Below, piece by piece: positions 52,733 to 61,434 of a stretch of DNA of 64,000 bases. The notes beneath the pieces were generated by a model, which was given only the letters and a program-made list of their open reading frames with translations, was not told where the DNA came from and did not search any database. Source of the DNA: Terrilactibacillus laevilacticus (GTDB taxonomy: Bacteria; Bacillota; Bacilli; Bacillales; Sporolactobacillaceae); NCBI RefSeq assembly GCF_006517395.1, contig NZ_VDCY01000004.1:124001-188000 (forward strand), read 5' to 3'. Each line of letters opens with the position of its first letter. Position 1 is the first letter of the stretch. The position numbers and the translations under genes are program-made.

Positions 52733-53116
52733 ATGGGTGTACCTAATGAATTAATCTATTCAGAAGAGCACGAATGGGTAAAAAAAGAAGATGGGAAAGT
52801 TAGAATCGGAATTACTGATTTCGCTCAGGACGAGTTAGGTGACATAGTATTTGTTGAACTACCAGAAGTTGGCGATGAACTTGAGGCTGATGAACCATTT
52901 GGTAGTGTTGAATCTGTTAAAACAGTTTCTGAACTCTATGCTCCAGTAAGTGGAAAAGTAGTCGAAATCAACGAGGAACTTGAAGACTCACCCGAATTTG
53001 TTAATGAATCTCCGTATGACAAGGCATGGATGATCGTTCTAGAACCATCAGATCCATCCGAATTAGAAAAACTGTTAGATGCAGAAGCTTATGAGAAAAT
53101 GATCAGTGAAGAATAA
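52733..53116 (+). CDS. gcvH: Glycine cleavage system H protein
   Basis: The 127-residue H protein carries the lipoyl arm of the glycine cleavage system and moves the aminomethyl group between P, T and L proteins; in Bacillus it also passes lipoyl groups to other complexes. The lipoylated Lys63 lies in [33 protein letters not shown] is the conserved front. The P and T genes are not in the window. Terminator at 53133. Confidence 0.96.
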   Translation: MGVPNELIYSEEHEWVKKEDGKVRIGITDFAQDELGDIVFVELPEVGDELEADEPFGSVESVKTVSELYAPVSGKVVEINEELEDSPEFVNESPYDKAWMIVLEPSDPSELEKLLDAEAYEKMISEE

Positions 53117-53132
53117 AGAGAGTCTTTCTATG

Positions 53133-53160
53133 CCTGTTAGGACAACTAACAGGTTTTTTA
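53133..53160 (+). terminator. Terminator of yusI-gcvH
   Basis: The perfect 8-bp stem CCTGTTAG / CTAACAGG is followed by TTTTTT, 16 bp past the gcvH stop. Confidence 0.85.
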
Positions 53161-53177
53161 CTGTTCATTCAGTATAA

Positions 53178-53290
53178 GAGGTTGTTCAAAAAGGCACCGA
53201 ATGATAAGCTACGAATCTCGGCGCACGCTTGTTTATTCCGGTCCTCAAAACAGCGCCGCCTCGATAATTGTCACCTTTTTGAACACGCAC
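53178..53290 (+). mobile_element. MITE-like element, short form with internal deletion, copy 5 (113 bp)
   Basis: Ends GAGGTTGTTCAAAAAG and CTTTTTGAACACGCAC are intact. The duplication TATAA is exact at 53173-53177 and 53291-53295. Compared with the 154-bp form it lacks the central hairpin (GTAG...CTAC). It lies between gcvH and the yusE-like gene. Confidence 0.9.
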
Positions 53291-53384
53291 TATAATAGGA
53301 AGTTGTTAGTAATAAGACGCCTGTCCAATACTTGATAAATTTAATTATGACAAATCATCCTTATAAATTGGAAAGGAGCATCGA

Positions 53385-53690
53385 ATGATTGAATTAAAAG
53401 AACGGTCATTGCCAAATATTAATCACGGTCAACAGATTCTTCTTTTTTTTACTTCGCCACTTTGTGGTACATGCCAATTGGCTGAACGGATGCTTCTGAT
53501 TGCTATGGAAGCATTAAAAACGCCTCCAGAACTTTATCATTGCCGTGTAAATGAATGGACACACTTTGTTATGAATGAAAAAATATCAAGTGTCCCCTGT
53601 TTAATGATCCTTCATCATCATGAAGTTCAAAATGTCATCTACTCTTTTGAATCAGTGACAAAACTACATAGATTACTAAAATCTATCTAA
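53385..53690 (+). CDS. yusE: Thioredoxin-like protein (YusE-type)
   Basis: The 101-residue protein has a thioredoxin fold with the active CGTC motif (FTSPLCGTCQLAERM) and the cis-Pro segment ISSVPCLMI. It resembles B. subtilis YusE, which also sits in this neighbourhood. It would carry out thiol-disulfide exchange in the cytosol; the partner is unknown. Start follows GGAAAGGAG. Confidence 0.88.
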   Translation: MIELKERSLPNINHGQQILLFFTSPLCGTCQLAERMLLIAMEALKTPPELYHCRVNEWTHFVMNEKISSVPCLMILHHHEVQNVIYSFESVTKLHRLLKSI

Positions 53691-53991
53691 CATGAACAAA
53701 TTTTAAAAAGGTTGCAACTGTATTGCAGTTTATTTATTTTAAGTATAAAAAATACGACACCTGTAATATTGTTATCGTTTTGCCTTATTTGTTAAACGTT
53801 TGACGTGTATTTTTATGTAACTGTATCTTTTTAGTCTCTTATTTCGTGTTATAAAGGAATAGACGGATATCGTGAGTATTTTTTTTGACCCAATATCGGT
53901 CATCTTAACAAAAAAATTTCACAATATTAAAGAACGTCATTATTCGTGATATAACAAAGTTAGAACGAAATGCGAGAGGTGAATCGTATAC
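53691..53991. other. Intergenic region before sigI
   Basis: A dyad GACC/GGTC (TGACCCAATATCGGTCA, about 53886) and AT-rich sequence are seen, but I could not place a sigma-I promoter (ACCC-type -35, CGAA -10) with confidence. Confidence 0.4.
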
Positions 53992-54762
53992 ATGAATACT
54001 TTAAATACATTAAATAAAAATCAATTAACTGTTGAGGGCGGTCAAACCTTAACACTTGAAAATAATATATATAAAATCCAACAAGGTGATGAGTCGCTTA
54101 GAAATCGTATTCTCGAAGCCTATCAACCTTTTATAAAAAAAGTGGTATCAAAAGTCTGCAATCGTTTTATAGACCATACAATGGATGAATTTAGTATTGG
54201 GCTTGTCGCATTTAATGAAGCCATGAATCAATATCGCAAGGGCCAAGGAAGTAAGTTTTTGACTTTTGCTGATATGGTTATAAGACGCCGGATTATTGAC
54301 TTTATTAGAAAAGAGACAAGGCAAGTAAAGCACATTTTTCTAGATTATGTTGATAGCGATGATGAGAATGGACTTGAAGAAAGCTATATTGAACAACAAG
54401 TAGCCATCAGTCACTATGAAGAGCAGCAGCAGATTGAAGAACGTATGGTTCAAATCGAAGAATATGAGCAAATGTTATTGCAATATGGCATTACATTCAA
54501 TGTATTGAGTAAACATTGCCCGAAACATGTCGATGCTAGGGAAAATGCAAAAGTTGTGGCTAGACTACTTGTTAGCAACGATAAAATGGTTCAATTTTTA
54601 CAAAAAAAGAAACGATTACCTATTCAAGAGCTGTTAAATTATGTTCAATGCAGTCGTAAAACCATTGAAAGGAATCGAAAGTATATTATAGCATTAGCGC
54701 TAATCTACATCGGTGGATTTGCTGCTTTGCAATCTTATATCGAACCGGAAACACTGTCCTAA
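53992..54762 (+). CDS. sigI: RNA polymerase sigma factor SigI
   Basis: The 256-residue protein is the heat- and cell-wall-stress sigma factor of Bacilli. Region 2 is ILEAYQPFIKKVVSKVCNRF to IRRRIIDFIRKETRQVKHIF, and the C-terminal helix-turn-helix is LPIQELLNYVQCSRKTIERN. The family lacks normal region 4 and has the helical ENAKVVARLLVSNDKMVQF segment instead. Its activity is held by RsgI, encoded directly behind with a 19-bp gap. Start follows GAGAGGTG. Confidence 0.93.
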   Translation: MNTLNTLNKNQLTVEGGQTLTLENNIYKIQQGDESLRNRILEAYQPFIKKVVSKVCNRFIDHTMDEFSIGLVAFNEAMNQYRKGQGSKFLTFADMVIRRRIIDFIRKETRQVKHIFLDYVDSDDENGLEESYIEQQVAISHYEEQQQIEERMVQIEEYEQMLLQYGITFNVLSKHCPKHVDARENAKVVARLLVSNDKMVQFLQKKKRLPIQELLNYVQCSRKTIERNRKYIIALALIYIGGFAALQSYIEPETLS

Positions 54763-54781
54763 AAAGAGGGGGGGAAGAACC

Positions 54782-55621
54782 CTGGATCAAGGAATTGTTG
54801 TATCGAAGGATGGACGATGTGCAGTCGTATTGACAAAGGATGGAAGTTTTAAATCTGTTAAATTAAAAAAGACTGTGAATCTATCAGTGGGACAAAGAGT
54901 ATTATACGATGATCTCTCACTCATTAATATGAAACGTCTTATGATACTTTTTACCATTAGTGCGATGGTTGTTTGTTTGTCATTAATGATGTATTTAATG
55001 ATGGTGAAACGAATGAATACGAGTGAGGATACGGCAGCCTATGTCAGTATCGATGCTTTTCCAAGTCTTGAAATTAGTTTAAATAATAAATTGAATGTTA
55101 TTCAAACACGAAGCTTTAATAAGGAAGCAGAACAATTACTCAATCAAATGAGCGATGAAGATGTGTCACTTAAAACGTTTCTTCCTAACCTTATGTCACA
55201 GATGGAGAAATCTAATCCTGTGGAAAAAGATCCGATGTTTATGGTGACAACAACATTAACACATGCAGCGAGTAAATCAGATGTAAGTAAAATAAGGGCT
55301 CATTTACTTCATACACTTGAAACGAATCGTCCAAAACTCGTAAAACTTGGTTATAGTGACTATCAAATGCGTGATGCATCAATAGAGGAAAGAAAGAAAG
55401 CGATAGGTCAGCACTTTTCTACTGGAAAATATCTGTTTTATTTAGATGCCTTGCGTAATCATCACACTATAACGATTGACCAAGTCAAAAATATCCCACT
55501 TCAACAATTAAGAAGCATGGGAACTCCGTTAGAAGAAAATCAAAAAGATGTCCAAATAAAAGAAAAAAATGATTCTTCTAGTTTTAAATTAGATCAAAAG
55601 TACTGGATGAAATATTCATGA
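54782..55621 (+). CDS. rsgI: Anti-sigma-I factor RsgI, with apparent CTG start
   Basis: The 279-residue protein has an N-terminal RsgI domain that binds SigI (QGIVVSKDGRCAVVLTKDGS, about 2-55), one membrane helix (ILFTISAMVVCLSLMMYLMM, about 61-80), and an extracellular domain (about 85-279) with YVSIDAFPSLEISLNNK as its conserved start. It senses cell-wall state and releases SigI by regulated proteolysis. The best start is CTG at 54782: AGAGGGGGGG lies 7 nt upstream, and no ATG, GTG or TTG in frame fits the family N-terminus (M-xx-GIV). Confidence 0.88.
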   Translation: MDQGIVVSKDGRCAVVLTKDGSFKSVKLKKTVNLSVGQRVLYDDLSLINMKRLMILFTISAMVVCLSLMMYLMMVKRMNTSEDTAAYVSIDAFPSLEISLNNKLNVIQTRSFNKEAEQLLNQMSDEDVSLKTFLPNLMSQMEKSNPVEKDPMFMVTTTLTHAASKSDVSKIRAHLLHTLETNRPKLVKLGYSDYQMRDASIEERKKAIGQHFSTGKYLFYLDALRNHHTITIDQVKNIPLQQLRSMGTPLEENQKDVQIKEKNDSSSFKLDQKYWMKYS

Positions 55622-55832
55622 TCTCAATTAGCAAAATAAAAACCAATCCAATGTATTAGCTATTATTAATTTTATAAACTTTATTTGTAGGATAAATTAC
55701 TCTTAGGATATGACTTATTCAATAATGGGAATTACTTAAACGTGATACCAAATAAACAAGAGACGAGTTAATTTTTAACGCGACCCTTGTTTGTTAAGTT
55801 ATGCCTAAAAAGGGATATGATTGTTCAGGGTG

Positions 55833-55857
55833 TAAAAAAGACAACTTATTAGGTTGT
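55833..55857 (-). terminator. Terminator of the TlpA-like gene
   Basis: The stem ACAACCTAATAAGTTGT is followed on the minus strand by CTTTTTTAC, just past the stop codon. Confidence 0.7.
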
Positions 55858-55858
55858 T

Positions 55859-56281
55859 TTACTGATTTAAAACGGAAGATAAGGCTTGTAATATATCGTA
55901 AAATGAGGCTTTGTCACCAAATTGATAAGCAATTTCATGGTTTCTATCCAAGATGATGGTTGTTGGTACGCCAGTACACCCAAATGCATCATAAAGCTCT
56001 CTTCCTTGATCTATTAAAACTGGAAAGGGAAGCTGATGATCATATACAAATTGTGGACCTGATTCTGGAGAATGTTCACGGCCCGTTACATTGACTGTGA
56101 GAAAAGCTAATGTATTTTTATCTAATGATTGATAAAACTGAATCTTATTCGGCATATCTCTTTGGCAGTCAGGGCACCATGAAACCCAAAAAGTTAACAT
56201 GACGGGCATGCCTTGAAAGTCAGAAAGTGAGACGTTTTTTCTTGATTGTAATTCAAATAGAGTAAACTGTGGTGCATACAT
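55859..56281 (-). CDS. Thioredoxin-fold protein, TlpA/ResA-like, without signal anchor
   Basis: The 140-residue protein has a TlpA-type thioredoxin domain: MLTFWVSWCPDCQRDMPNKI with the active CPDC motif, FPVLIDQGRELYDAFGCTGV, and the cis-Pro in GVPTTIILDRNHEI. There is no N-terminal membrane anchor, unlike ResA/TlpA, so it would be cytosolic. The ATG at 56281 follows AAGGAG. A MITE is inserted 3 bp upstream of that site (from 56300), so the original promoter region has been displaced. Confidence 0.85.
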   Translation of the reverse strand: MYAPQFTLFELQSRKNVSLSDFQGMPVMLTFWVSWCPDCQRDMPNKIQFYQSLDKNTLAFLTVNVTGREHSPESGPQFVYDHQLPFPVLIDQGRELYDAFGCTGVPTTIILDRNHEIAYQFGDKASFYDILQALSSVLNQ

Positions 56282-56299
56282 GCTTATGCATCTCCTTAA

Positions 56300-56452
56300 G
56301 AGGTTGTTCAAAAAGTCACCAAATGATAAGCTACGAATCTCGGCGCCCGCTCGTTTTTCCGGTCCTCATGTAGTAAAAACCTACATTCCGGTCCTCAAAA
56401 CAACGCCGCCTTGATCTTCTTACTCTAATTTGTCACCTTTTTGAACACGCAC
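56300..56452 (+). mobile_element. MITE-like element, short form, copy 6 (153 bp)
   Basis: It shares ends and centre with copy 1. The flanks CTTAA (56295-56299) and TTTAA (56453-56457) agree at four of five bases, an aged target duplication. It separates the TlpA-like gene from its upstream region. Confidence 0.88.
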
Positions 56453-56545
56453 TTTAAATTTTAATAATTTTAATAATATACCAATTGACAGTGAGTCACA
56501 ACCGTGTTAGTATTCATATTACACTAACAAACAAAAAAGAATAGA

Positions 56546-56708
56546 TCTCTTATCCAGAGAGGCGGAGGGACTGGCCCTATGATGCCCGGCAACCCCCTTA
56601 TTACTTCAAGTAATTTGGGAAGGTGCTAATTCCTGCAAAAGTGAAGACTTTTGGCAGATAAGAGCGGTTTATATACATAAAACCCCTCTTATCTGAGGGG
56701 TTTTTTAC
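56546..56708 (+). promoter_or_regulatory. SAM-I (S-box) riboswitch with terminator
   Basis: The core CTCTTATCCAGAGAGGCGGA, GGGACTGGCCCTATGATGCC, CGGCAACC, GGTGCTAATTCCTGC and AGATAAGAG (56546-56665) matches the S-box consensus. The terminator AACCCCTC / GAGGGGTT with TTTTTT follows (56680-56708). S-adenosylmethionine binding would stop transcription of the sulfhydrylase gene. Confidence 0.96.
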
Positions 56709-56919
56709 TTATATAAAGCATCTCATTGAATTGCTGAAGATAAGTGATTGACGCCTCTCTTTCTCCTAAAGAATTGGCATTCATATATTTTTTTTAGTGC
56801 CTAGAATTCTCACATTTTTTGATGTGTCTTCACCATTACAAGCTTTATCGTTTGATAGCATATGGCGTTTGAAGAGTGTTCAAGTTTTTGATTGATAAAA
56901 AACTTAAGGAGTGAAAGAA

Positions 56920-58233
56920 ATGGGATTTGAAGAGAAAAATTATGAATTAGAAACAGTGCTTCTACATGGGGGGCAAGAACCTGATCCGACAACTGGATCA
57001 CGAGCGGTGCCTATTTATCAAACAAGCTCTTATGTGTTTGAAAATACGGAGCATGCGAGAAAACTTTTTGGTTTAGAAGAAGAGGGGCATATCTATTCAA
57101 GAATTGGCAATCCAACCGTAGAGGTTCTCGAAAAAAGAATCGCTCTTGCTGAAGGTGGGGTAGGTGCTTTAGCTACAGCCTCAGGCATGGCCGCCATTGC
57201 CTACTCTATTCTAAACATAGCCGGTAGCGGCGATCATATTGTTGCTGCATCAAATTTATATGGCGGGACATATAACTTATTCAATTCGACTTTATCTAAA
57301 TATGGGATAGATGTCAGTTTTGTTGATCCGACGGACCCTAAAAATTTTAAAGCGACAATTCAATCAAATACAAAAGCCGTATTTGGTGAAATCATTGGAA
57401 ATCCGAGTCTTCATGTGCTTGATGTTGAGGCAGTATCGGATATCGCACATGCAGCGGGAATTCCTTTAATCGTTGATAACACATTTGCAACCCCATATGT
57501 TTCAAGACCATTTAACTTCGGAGCGGATATTGTTGTTCACTCTGCGACGAAATGGATTGGTGGCCATGGGAGTACGATAGGTGGTCTCATTGTCGATAGC
57601 GGTCAATTTGATTGGACCAATGGTAATTTTCCAGAATTTGTGGAGCCTGATCCTGGTTATCATGGGTTGAGATATGGACTAGATCTAGGTAGAGCAGGAT
57701 ATATTACGAAAGCTAGGACACAATTATTAAGAGACTTTGGTGCTGCACTGAGTCCTTTTAGCGCATTTTTAATTTTACAAGGCTTTGAAACACTCCATTT
57801 AAGAGTCAAAGCACATAATGATAATGCAAAAAAAGTCGCTGAGCATCTAAGTCAGCATCCACTTGTGAGTTGGGTTAACTATCCTGGACTTAAAAATCAC
57901 CCAAGCCATGAACTTGCTGACTATTACTTGTCAAATGGATATGGATCGATCGTTGTGTTTGGTATTAAGGGCGGTTTAGAAGCTGGAAAAACATTTATCG
58001 ATAATTTGTCTCTTTGGTCACAATTAGCGAATGTCGGTGATGCAAAATCCCTTGTTATCCATCCAGCATCGACAACCCATCAACAATTAAGTGGTGATGA
58101 TTTAATCAAAGTAGGAGTCACGGAAGATCTTGTTCGGTTATCTGTCGGCATTGAAAATGTGAATGATTTATTAAAAGATATAGATCAAGCATTAGAAAAA
58201 AGTAAAGATAAGCATCCAAAGTTAGTTGTATGA
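56920..58233 (+). CDS. O-acetylhomoserine sulfhydrylase / aminocarboxypropyltransferase
   Basis: The 437-residue PLP enzyme joins O-acetylhomoserine and sulfide to homocysteine, directly supplying methionine synthesis. Family motifs: [20 protein letters not shown] near the start, LYGGTYNLF, the PLP-binding Lys in [13 protein letters not shown], and [20 protein letters not shown] near the C-terminus (diagnostic of the MetY branch rather than cystathionine gamma-synthase). It is controlled by the S-box riboswitch upstream. ATG at 56920 follows AAGGAG; the GTG at 56911 overlaps it. Confidence 0.94.
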   Translation: MGFEEKNYELETVLLHGGQEPDPTTGSRAVPIYQTSSYVFENTEHARKLFGLEEEGHIYSRIGNPTVEVLEKRIALAEGGVGALATASGMAAIAYSILNIAGSGDHIVAASNLYGGTYNLFNSTLSKYGIDVSFVDPTDPKNFKATIQSNTKAVFGEIIGNPSLHVLDVEAVSDIAHAAGIPLIVDNTFATPYVSRPFNFGADIVVHSATKWIGGHGSTIGGLIVDSGQFDWTNGNFPEFVEPDPGYHGLRYGLDLGRAGYITKARTQLLRDFGAALSPFSAFLILQGFETLHLRVKAHNDNAKKVAEHLSQHPLVSWVNYPGLKNHPSHELADYYLSNGYGSIVVFGIKGGLEAGKTFIDNLSLWSQLANVGDAKSLVIHPASTTHQQLSGDDLIKVGVTEDLVRLSVGIENVNDLLKDIDQALEKSKDKHPKLVV

Positions 58234-58511
58234 ATTCATACCAAGATACATGATAGATGGTTCATTTGTAAATAAGCTTTTTTCTTACTTTTGCAGTTTT
58301 ATAAAAATTTTGAAATAATCCGAGTATGTTTATTAATTTAATGAGTTAATATATAATTCAACTAGCTATACATGATAGGCATGTTTGGTGTGGATTACCT
58401 TTTAACCTGAGTCACACCCATATAGTTAAAATAACGTTTATATTTATTATGTTGTTACAAAGTATACGGATTTTCGTTAATACGTTTTTGTTTATGTATT
58501 AGGAGGACATC

Positions 58512-59552
58512 ATGATTAGACTTGATAATATAACCAAAATATATCAAACAAGTAATGGTCCTGTAGAAGCTTTAAAAGACATTAGTCTTGATGTAAAAGA
58601 AGGCGAGATTTTTGGCATCATTGGTTACAGCGGTGCAGGTAAGAGTACCTTAATCCGATTGATCAATCTTCTCGAACAGCCAACATCCGGTTCTATAAGG
58701 GTTCATAATCAAGATCTCTCTCAACTAACAGGTAAAAAGCTTAGAAGAGAGAGACAAAAAATAGGCATGATTTTTCAACATTTTAATCTACTTTGGTCAC
58801 GCACCGTAGCTGAAAACATTGAATTTCCACTTGAGATTGCGAAAGTCCCTAAGAAAGTTCGCAAGGAACGCGTGAAAGAGCTGATCACGTTAGTTGGATT
58901 AGAAGGAAGAGACAAGTCCTATCCATCGCAATTAAGTGGCGGTCAAAAACAAAGAGTGGGTATTGCCAGAGCGCTAGCTAATAATCCAAAAGTGCTGCTT
59001 TGTGACGAAGCGACCTCTGCTCTCGATCCGAAGACGACGAATTCAATCCTCAAATTACTTGTTAAAATTAATCGGAATCTTGGGCTAACCATTGTTTTAA
59101 TTACACACGAAATGCATGTCATTCAAAGCATATGCCATCGCGTGGGTGTTTTGGACAAAGGCCATATTGTAGAAGAAGGACGTGTCAAGGATGTTTTTAA
59201 TCATCCTAAAGAAGACATCACGAAGGAATTCGTTAAACAAGTAAATGAGAGTGATGAATGGGCCTCTTCAATAGAAGATATTTTATCTACTCATCGTTCA
59301 GGAAAAGTTGTGAAATTAACGTTTAATGGTGATATAGCCGAACAACCGATTGTCAATGACATTTATCGAGACACATCCTTAACGATTAACATTGTATGGG
59401 GGAAAATTTCACATACTCAAGAGGGAGCATTAGGTACACTAGTGCTTCACATTGACGGTGATCAAGAAAAAAATATTGAAAAAGCCATTGATTTTGTTAA
59501 ATCGAAAGGTGTGCTTGTGGAGGTGATTGAACATGGCGCAGCTATTTCCTAA
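58512..59552 (+). CDS. metN: Methionine ABC transporter ATP-binding protein MetN
   Basis: The 346-residue ATPase powers methionine import. Walker A is GYSGAGKST (38-46), the signature LSGGQ is at 141-145, and Walker B VLLCDE at 161-166. The C-terminal ~85 residues (KVVKLTFNGDIAEQPIVNDI) form the NIL domain, which binds methionine and inhibits transport. The gene overlaps metI by 20 bp. No S-box is seen before it; a GGTGTG/CACACC hairpin lies at about 58387-58418. Start follows AGGAGG. Confidence 0.95.
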   Translation: MIRLDNITKIYQTSNGPVEALKDISLDVKEGEIFGIIGYSGAGKSTLIRLINLLEQPTSGSIRVHNQDLSQLTGKKLRRERQKIGMIFQHFNLLWSRTVAENIEFPLEIAKVPKKVRKERVKELITLVGLEGRDKSYPSQLSGGQKQRVGIARALANNPKVLLCDEATSALDPKTTNSILKLLVKINRNLGLTIVLITHEMHVIQSICHRVGVLDKGHIVEEGRVKDVFNHPKEDITKEFVKQVNESDEWASSIEDILSTHRSGKVVKLTFNGDIAEQPIVNDIYRDTSLTINIVWGKISHTQEGALGTLVLHIDGDQEKNIEKAIDFVKSKGVLVEVIEHGAAIS

Positions 59553-60198
59553 TGTAGATTGGAATGCCATGTGGGTAGCGACAGGCGAAACACTTTATAT
59601 GACGCTCATTTCTGGTGTATTTACATTTATTCTTGGACTTTTATTAGGGCTCTTATTGTATGTAACAGCAAAAGGAAGTTTATATGAAAATGTCTTTATC
59701 TATCGGATTGTATCGGCTATCGTCAACATATTTAGAGCGATCCCATTTATTATTCTCATCATTTTGTTAATTCCTTTAACCGTGGTGATTATCGGGACCA
59801 TGATCGGCGCTTCTGCAGCCCTTCCATCTATTATAATTGGCGCTGCCCCATTTTACGGACGTTTAGTCGAGATTGGACTTCGTGAAATCGATAAGGGGGT
59901 CATTGAGGCCGCACAAGCTGGTGGAGCAAGCAAATGGCAAATCATATGGAAAGTTTTATTACCAGAAGCGCTTCCTGCTCTCTTATCAGGAATTACGGTT
60001 ACGCTGATTGCTTTAATCGGTAACACAGCGATGGCTGGTGTTGTTGGCGCGGGGGGGCTTGGAACCCTTGCCTTTAACGATGGATTTCAAGCCAATCAAA
60101 ATGATATTACGTTAGTTGCCACAATTATTATATTGATTATCGTCTTTATCGTTCAATTTATTGGTGATATCATGACACGCCAAGTCGATAAGAGATAA
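59533..60198 (+). CDS. metI: Methionine ABC transporter permease
   Basis: The 221-residue permease has five hydrophobic segments and the ABC coupling motif EAAQAGGASKWQIIWKVLLPEA. TGETLYMTLISGVFTFILGL and GNTAMAGVVGAGGLGTLAF are typical of the MetI family. The ATG at 59533 follows GGAGGTGA, which lies in the end of metN, so the two are translated together. It is called metP in B. subtilis. Confidence 0.95.
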   Translation: MAQLFPNVDWNAMWVATGETLYMTLISGVFTFILGLLLGLLLYVTAKGSLYENVFIYRIVSAIVNIFRAIPFIILIILLIPLTVVIIGTMIGASAALPSIIIGAAPFYGRLVEIGLREIDKGVIEAAQAGGASKWQIIWKVLLPEALPALLSGITVTLIALIGNTAMAGVVGAGGLGTLAFNDGFQANQNDITLVATIIILIIVFIVQFIGDIMTRQVDKR

Positions 60199-60309
60199 AT
60201 CTTAGGCTGCTTGAAGGGAGTGTTCATCATGTGTTGTTAATTGGTTATTTAAAGAGTAACTAACCGAATACAAAAAATAGAGAAAACGAAACAGAAGGAG
60301 AAGATTACA

Positions 60310-61119
60310 ATGAAAAAAATATCGTTAGTGCTATTATCCCTATCTTTAATTTTAGTTTTAGCTGCTTGTGGAAAATCTTCATCATCAAAAGAAACAACAC
60401 TCACTGTTGGAGCATCAGCTGTTCCACATGCTGAAATTTTGAAAAAAGCACAACCGTTACTTAAGAAAAAAGGGATTAACTTGAAAATTAAAGTATTCCA
60501 AGATTATGTTCTTCCGAATAAAGCTTTAGCATCGAAACAAATTGATGCCAATTATTTTCAACATGTCCCATTTCTAAATCTATATAACAAACAACACAAA
60601 ACCAATTTAGTGAACGCTGGTAAAATTCACATTGAACCATTTGGTATCTATTCGAAAAAATATAAAAACGTCAGTGACATTAAAAATGGTGCTACCGTTC
60701 AAATAAGTAATAACCAATCCGAACAAGGGCGAATTCTTTTGTTACTTGAGTCAAAAGGTCTTGTTAAAATTAAACCAGGCGTCGATAAAGTCACGGCCAC
60801 TTTAAAAGACATTGATAACTTCAAGCACTTGAAATTTTTATCACCAATCGCACCTGCACTATTGCCAAAAGCATATCAAAATAATACAGCTGATCTGTTT
60901 GCGATTAATACCAACTTTGCCTTACAAGCCAATCTTACGCCAAACAAAGATGCATTAATCCTTGAAGGTTCTAAATCTCCTTATGCCAATATTGTGGCTG
61001 TCAATAAAGGCGATGAAAAGAAAAAAGCCATTAAAGAGCTCATCAATGTTCTACATTCAAAAGACATTCAAAACTTTATTAAAGAAAAATACAAAGGCGC
61101 TGTCTTGCCTGTTAAATAA
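60310..61119 (+). CDS. metQ: Methionine-binding lipoprotein MetQ
   Basis: The 269-residue protein is the extracellular binding component of MetNIQ (NlpA family). The lipoprotein signal ends LAAC with Cys20 lipidated; after this TLTVGASAVPHAEILKKAQP and QIDANYFQHVPFLNLYNKQH are conserved NlpA motifs, and ADLFAINTNFALQANL is part of the ligand site. It is the last gene of the met transporter operon and is followed by a strong terminator. Confidence 0.95.
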   Translation: MKKISLVLLSLSLILVLAACGKSSSSKETTLTVGASAVPHAEILKKAQPLLKKKGINLKIKVFQDYVLPNKALASKQIDANYFQHVPFLNLYNKQHKTNLVNAGKIHIEPFGIYSKKYKNVSDIKNGATVQISNNQSEQGRILLLLESKGLVKIKPGVDKVTATLKDIDNFKHLKFLSPIAPALLPKAYQNNTADLFAINTNFALQANLTPNKDALILEGSKSPYANIVAVNKGDEKKKAIKELINVLHSKDIQNFIKEKYKGAVLPVK

Positions 61120-61126
61120 TAGAAGA

Positions 61127-61168
61127 AAATCACCTTTAGAACATGGTTCTGAAGGTGATTTTTTTTTT
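61127..61168 (+). terminator. Terminator of metNIQ
   Basis: The long stem AAATCACCTTTAGAAC / GTTCTGAAGGTGATTT is followed by TTTTTTTT. Confidence 0.9.
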
Positions 61169-61363
61169 AGGTAGAGAAAGAGGTTACACTACTCGAAGGC
61201 GGATGAAAAATGATATTGAGGAAAAGCTAAACTAAGATACGTTTAGCAGATTCTTTATAAACGAAAAACGAAAAAACAGAATGAATCTTTGATATGTTTT
61301 TACCCTTTTATAACATTAAAATAGTAATGGGTATCAGTTGATAAGTTTTTGGATTTGATATAA

Positions 61364-61400
61364 GATGATAATGAGAATAGATTGAGAATGAAATTATAAT
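61364..61400 (+). promoter_or_regulatory. Possible Fur-type box and promoter of the suf operon
   Basis: GATAATGAGAATAGATTGAGAATGA (61367-61391) holds repeated GA(T/G)AAT hexamers, as in Fur boxes, and TATAAT lies at 61395, with a weak TGAGAA 17 bp upstream. Iron control of suf would fit, but B. subtilis suf is not a classic Fur target. Confidence 0.35.
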
Positions 61401-61434
61401 TCCAAGAACGAAGATAAAATGGAGGTTATAGAGA

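Noticed and set aside
53700-53991. Sigma-I autoregulatory promoter
   Set aside because: CGAA occurs at about 53967 but no ACCC-type -35 element is at the right distance, so no call was made.
58387-58418. S-box or T-box before metN
   Set aside because: Only a short GGTGTG/CACACC hairpin is present; none of the S-box core motifs seen at 56546 recur here.
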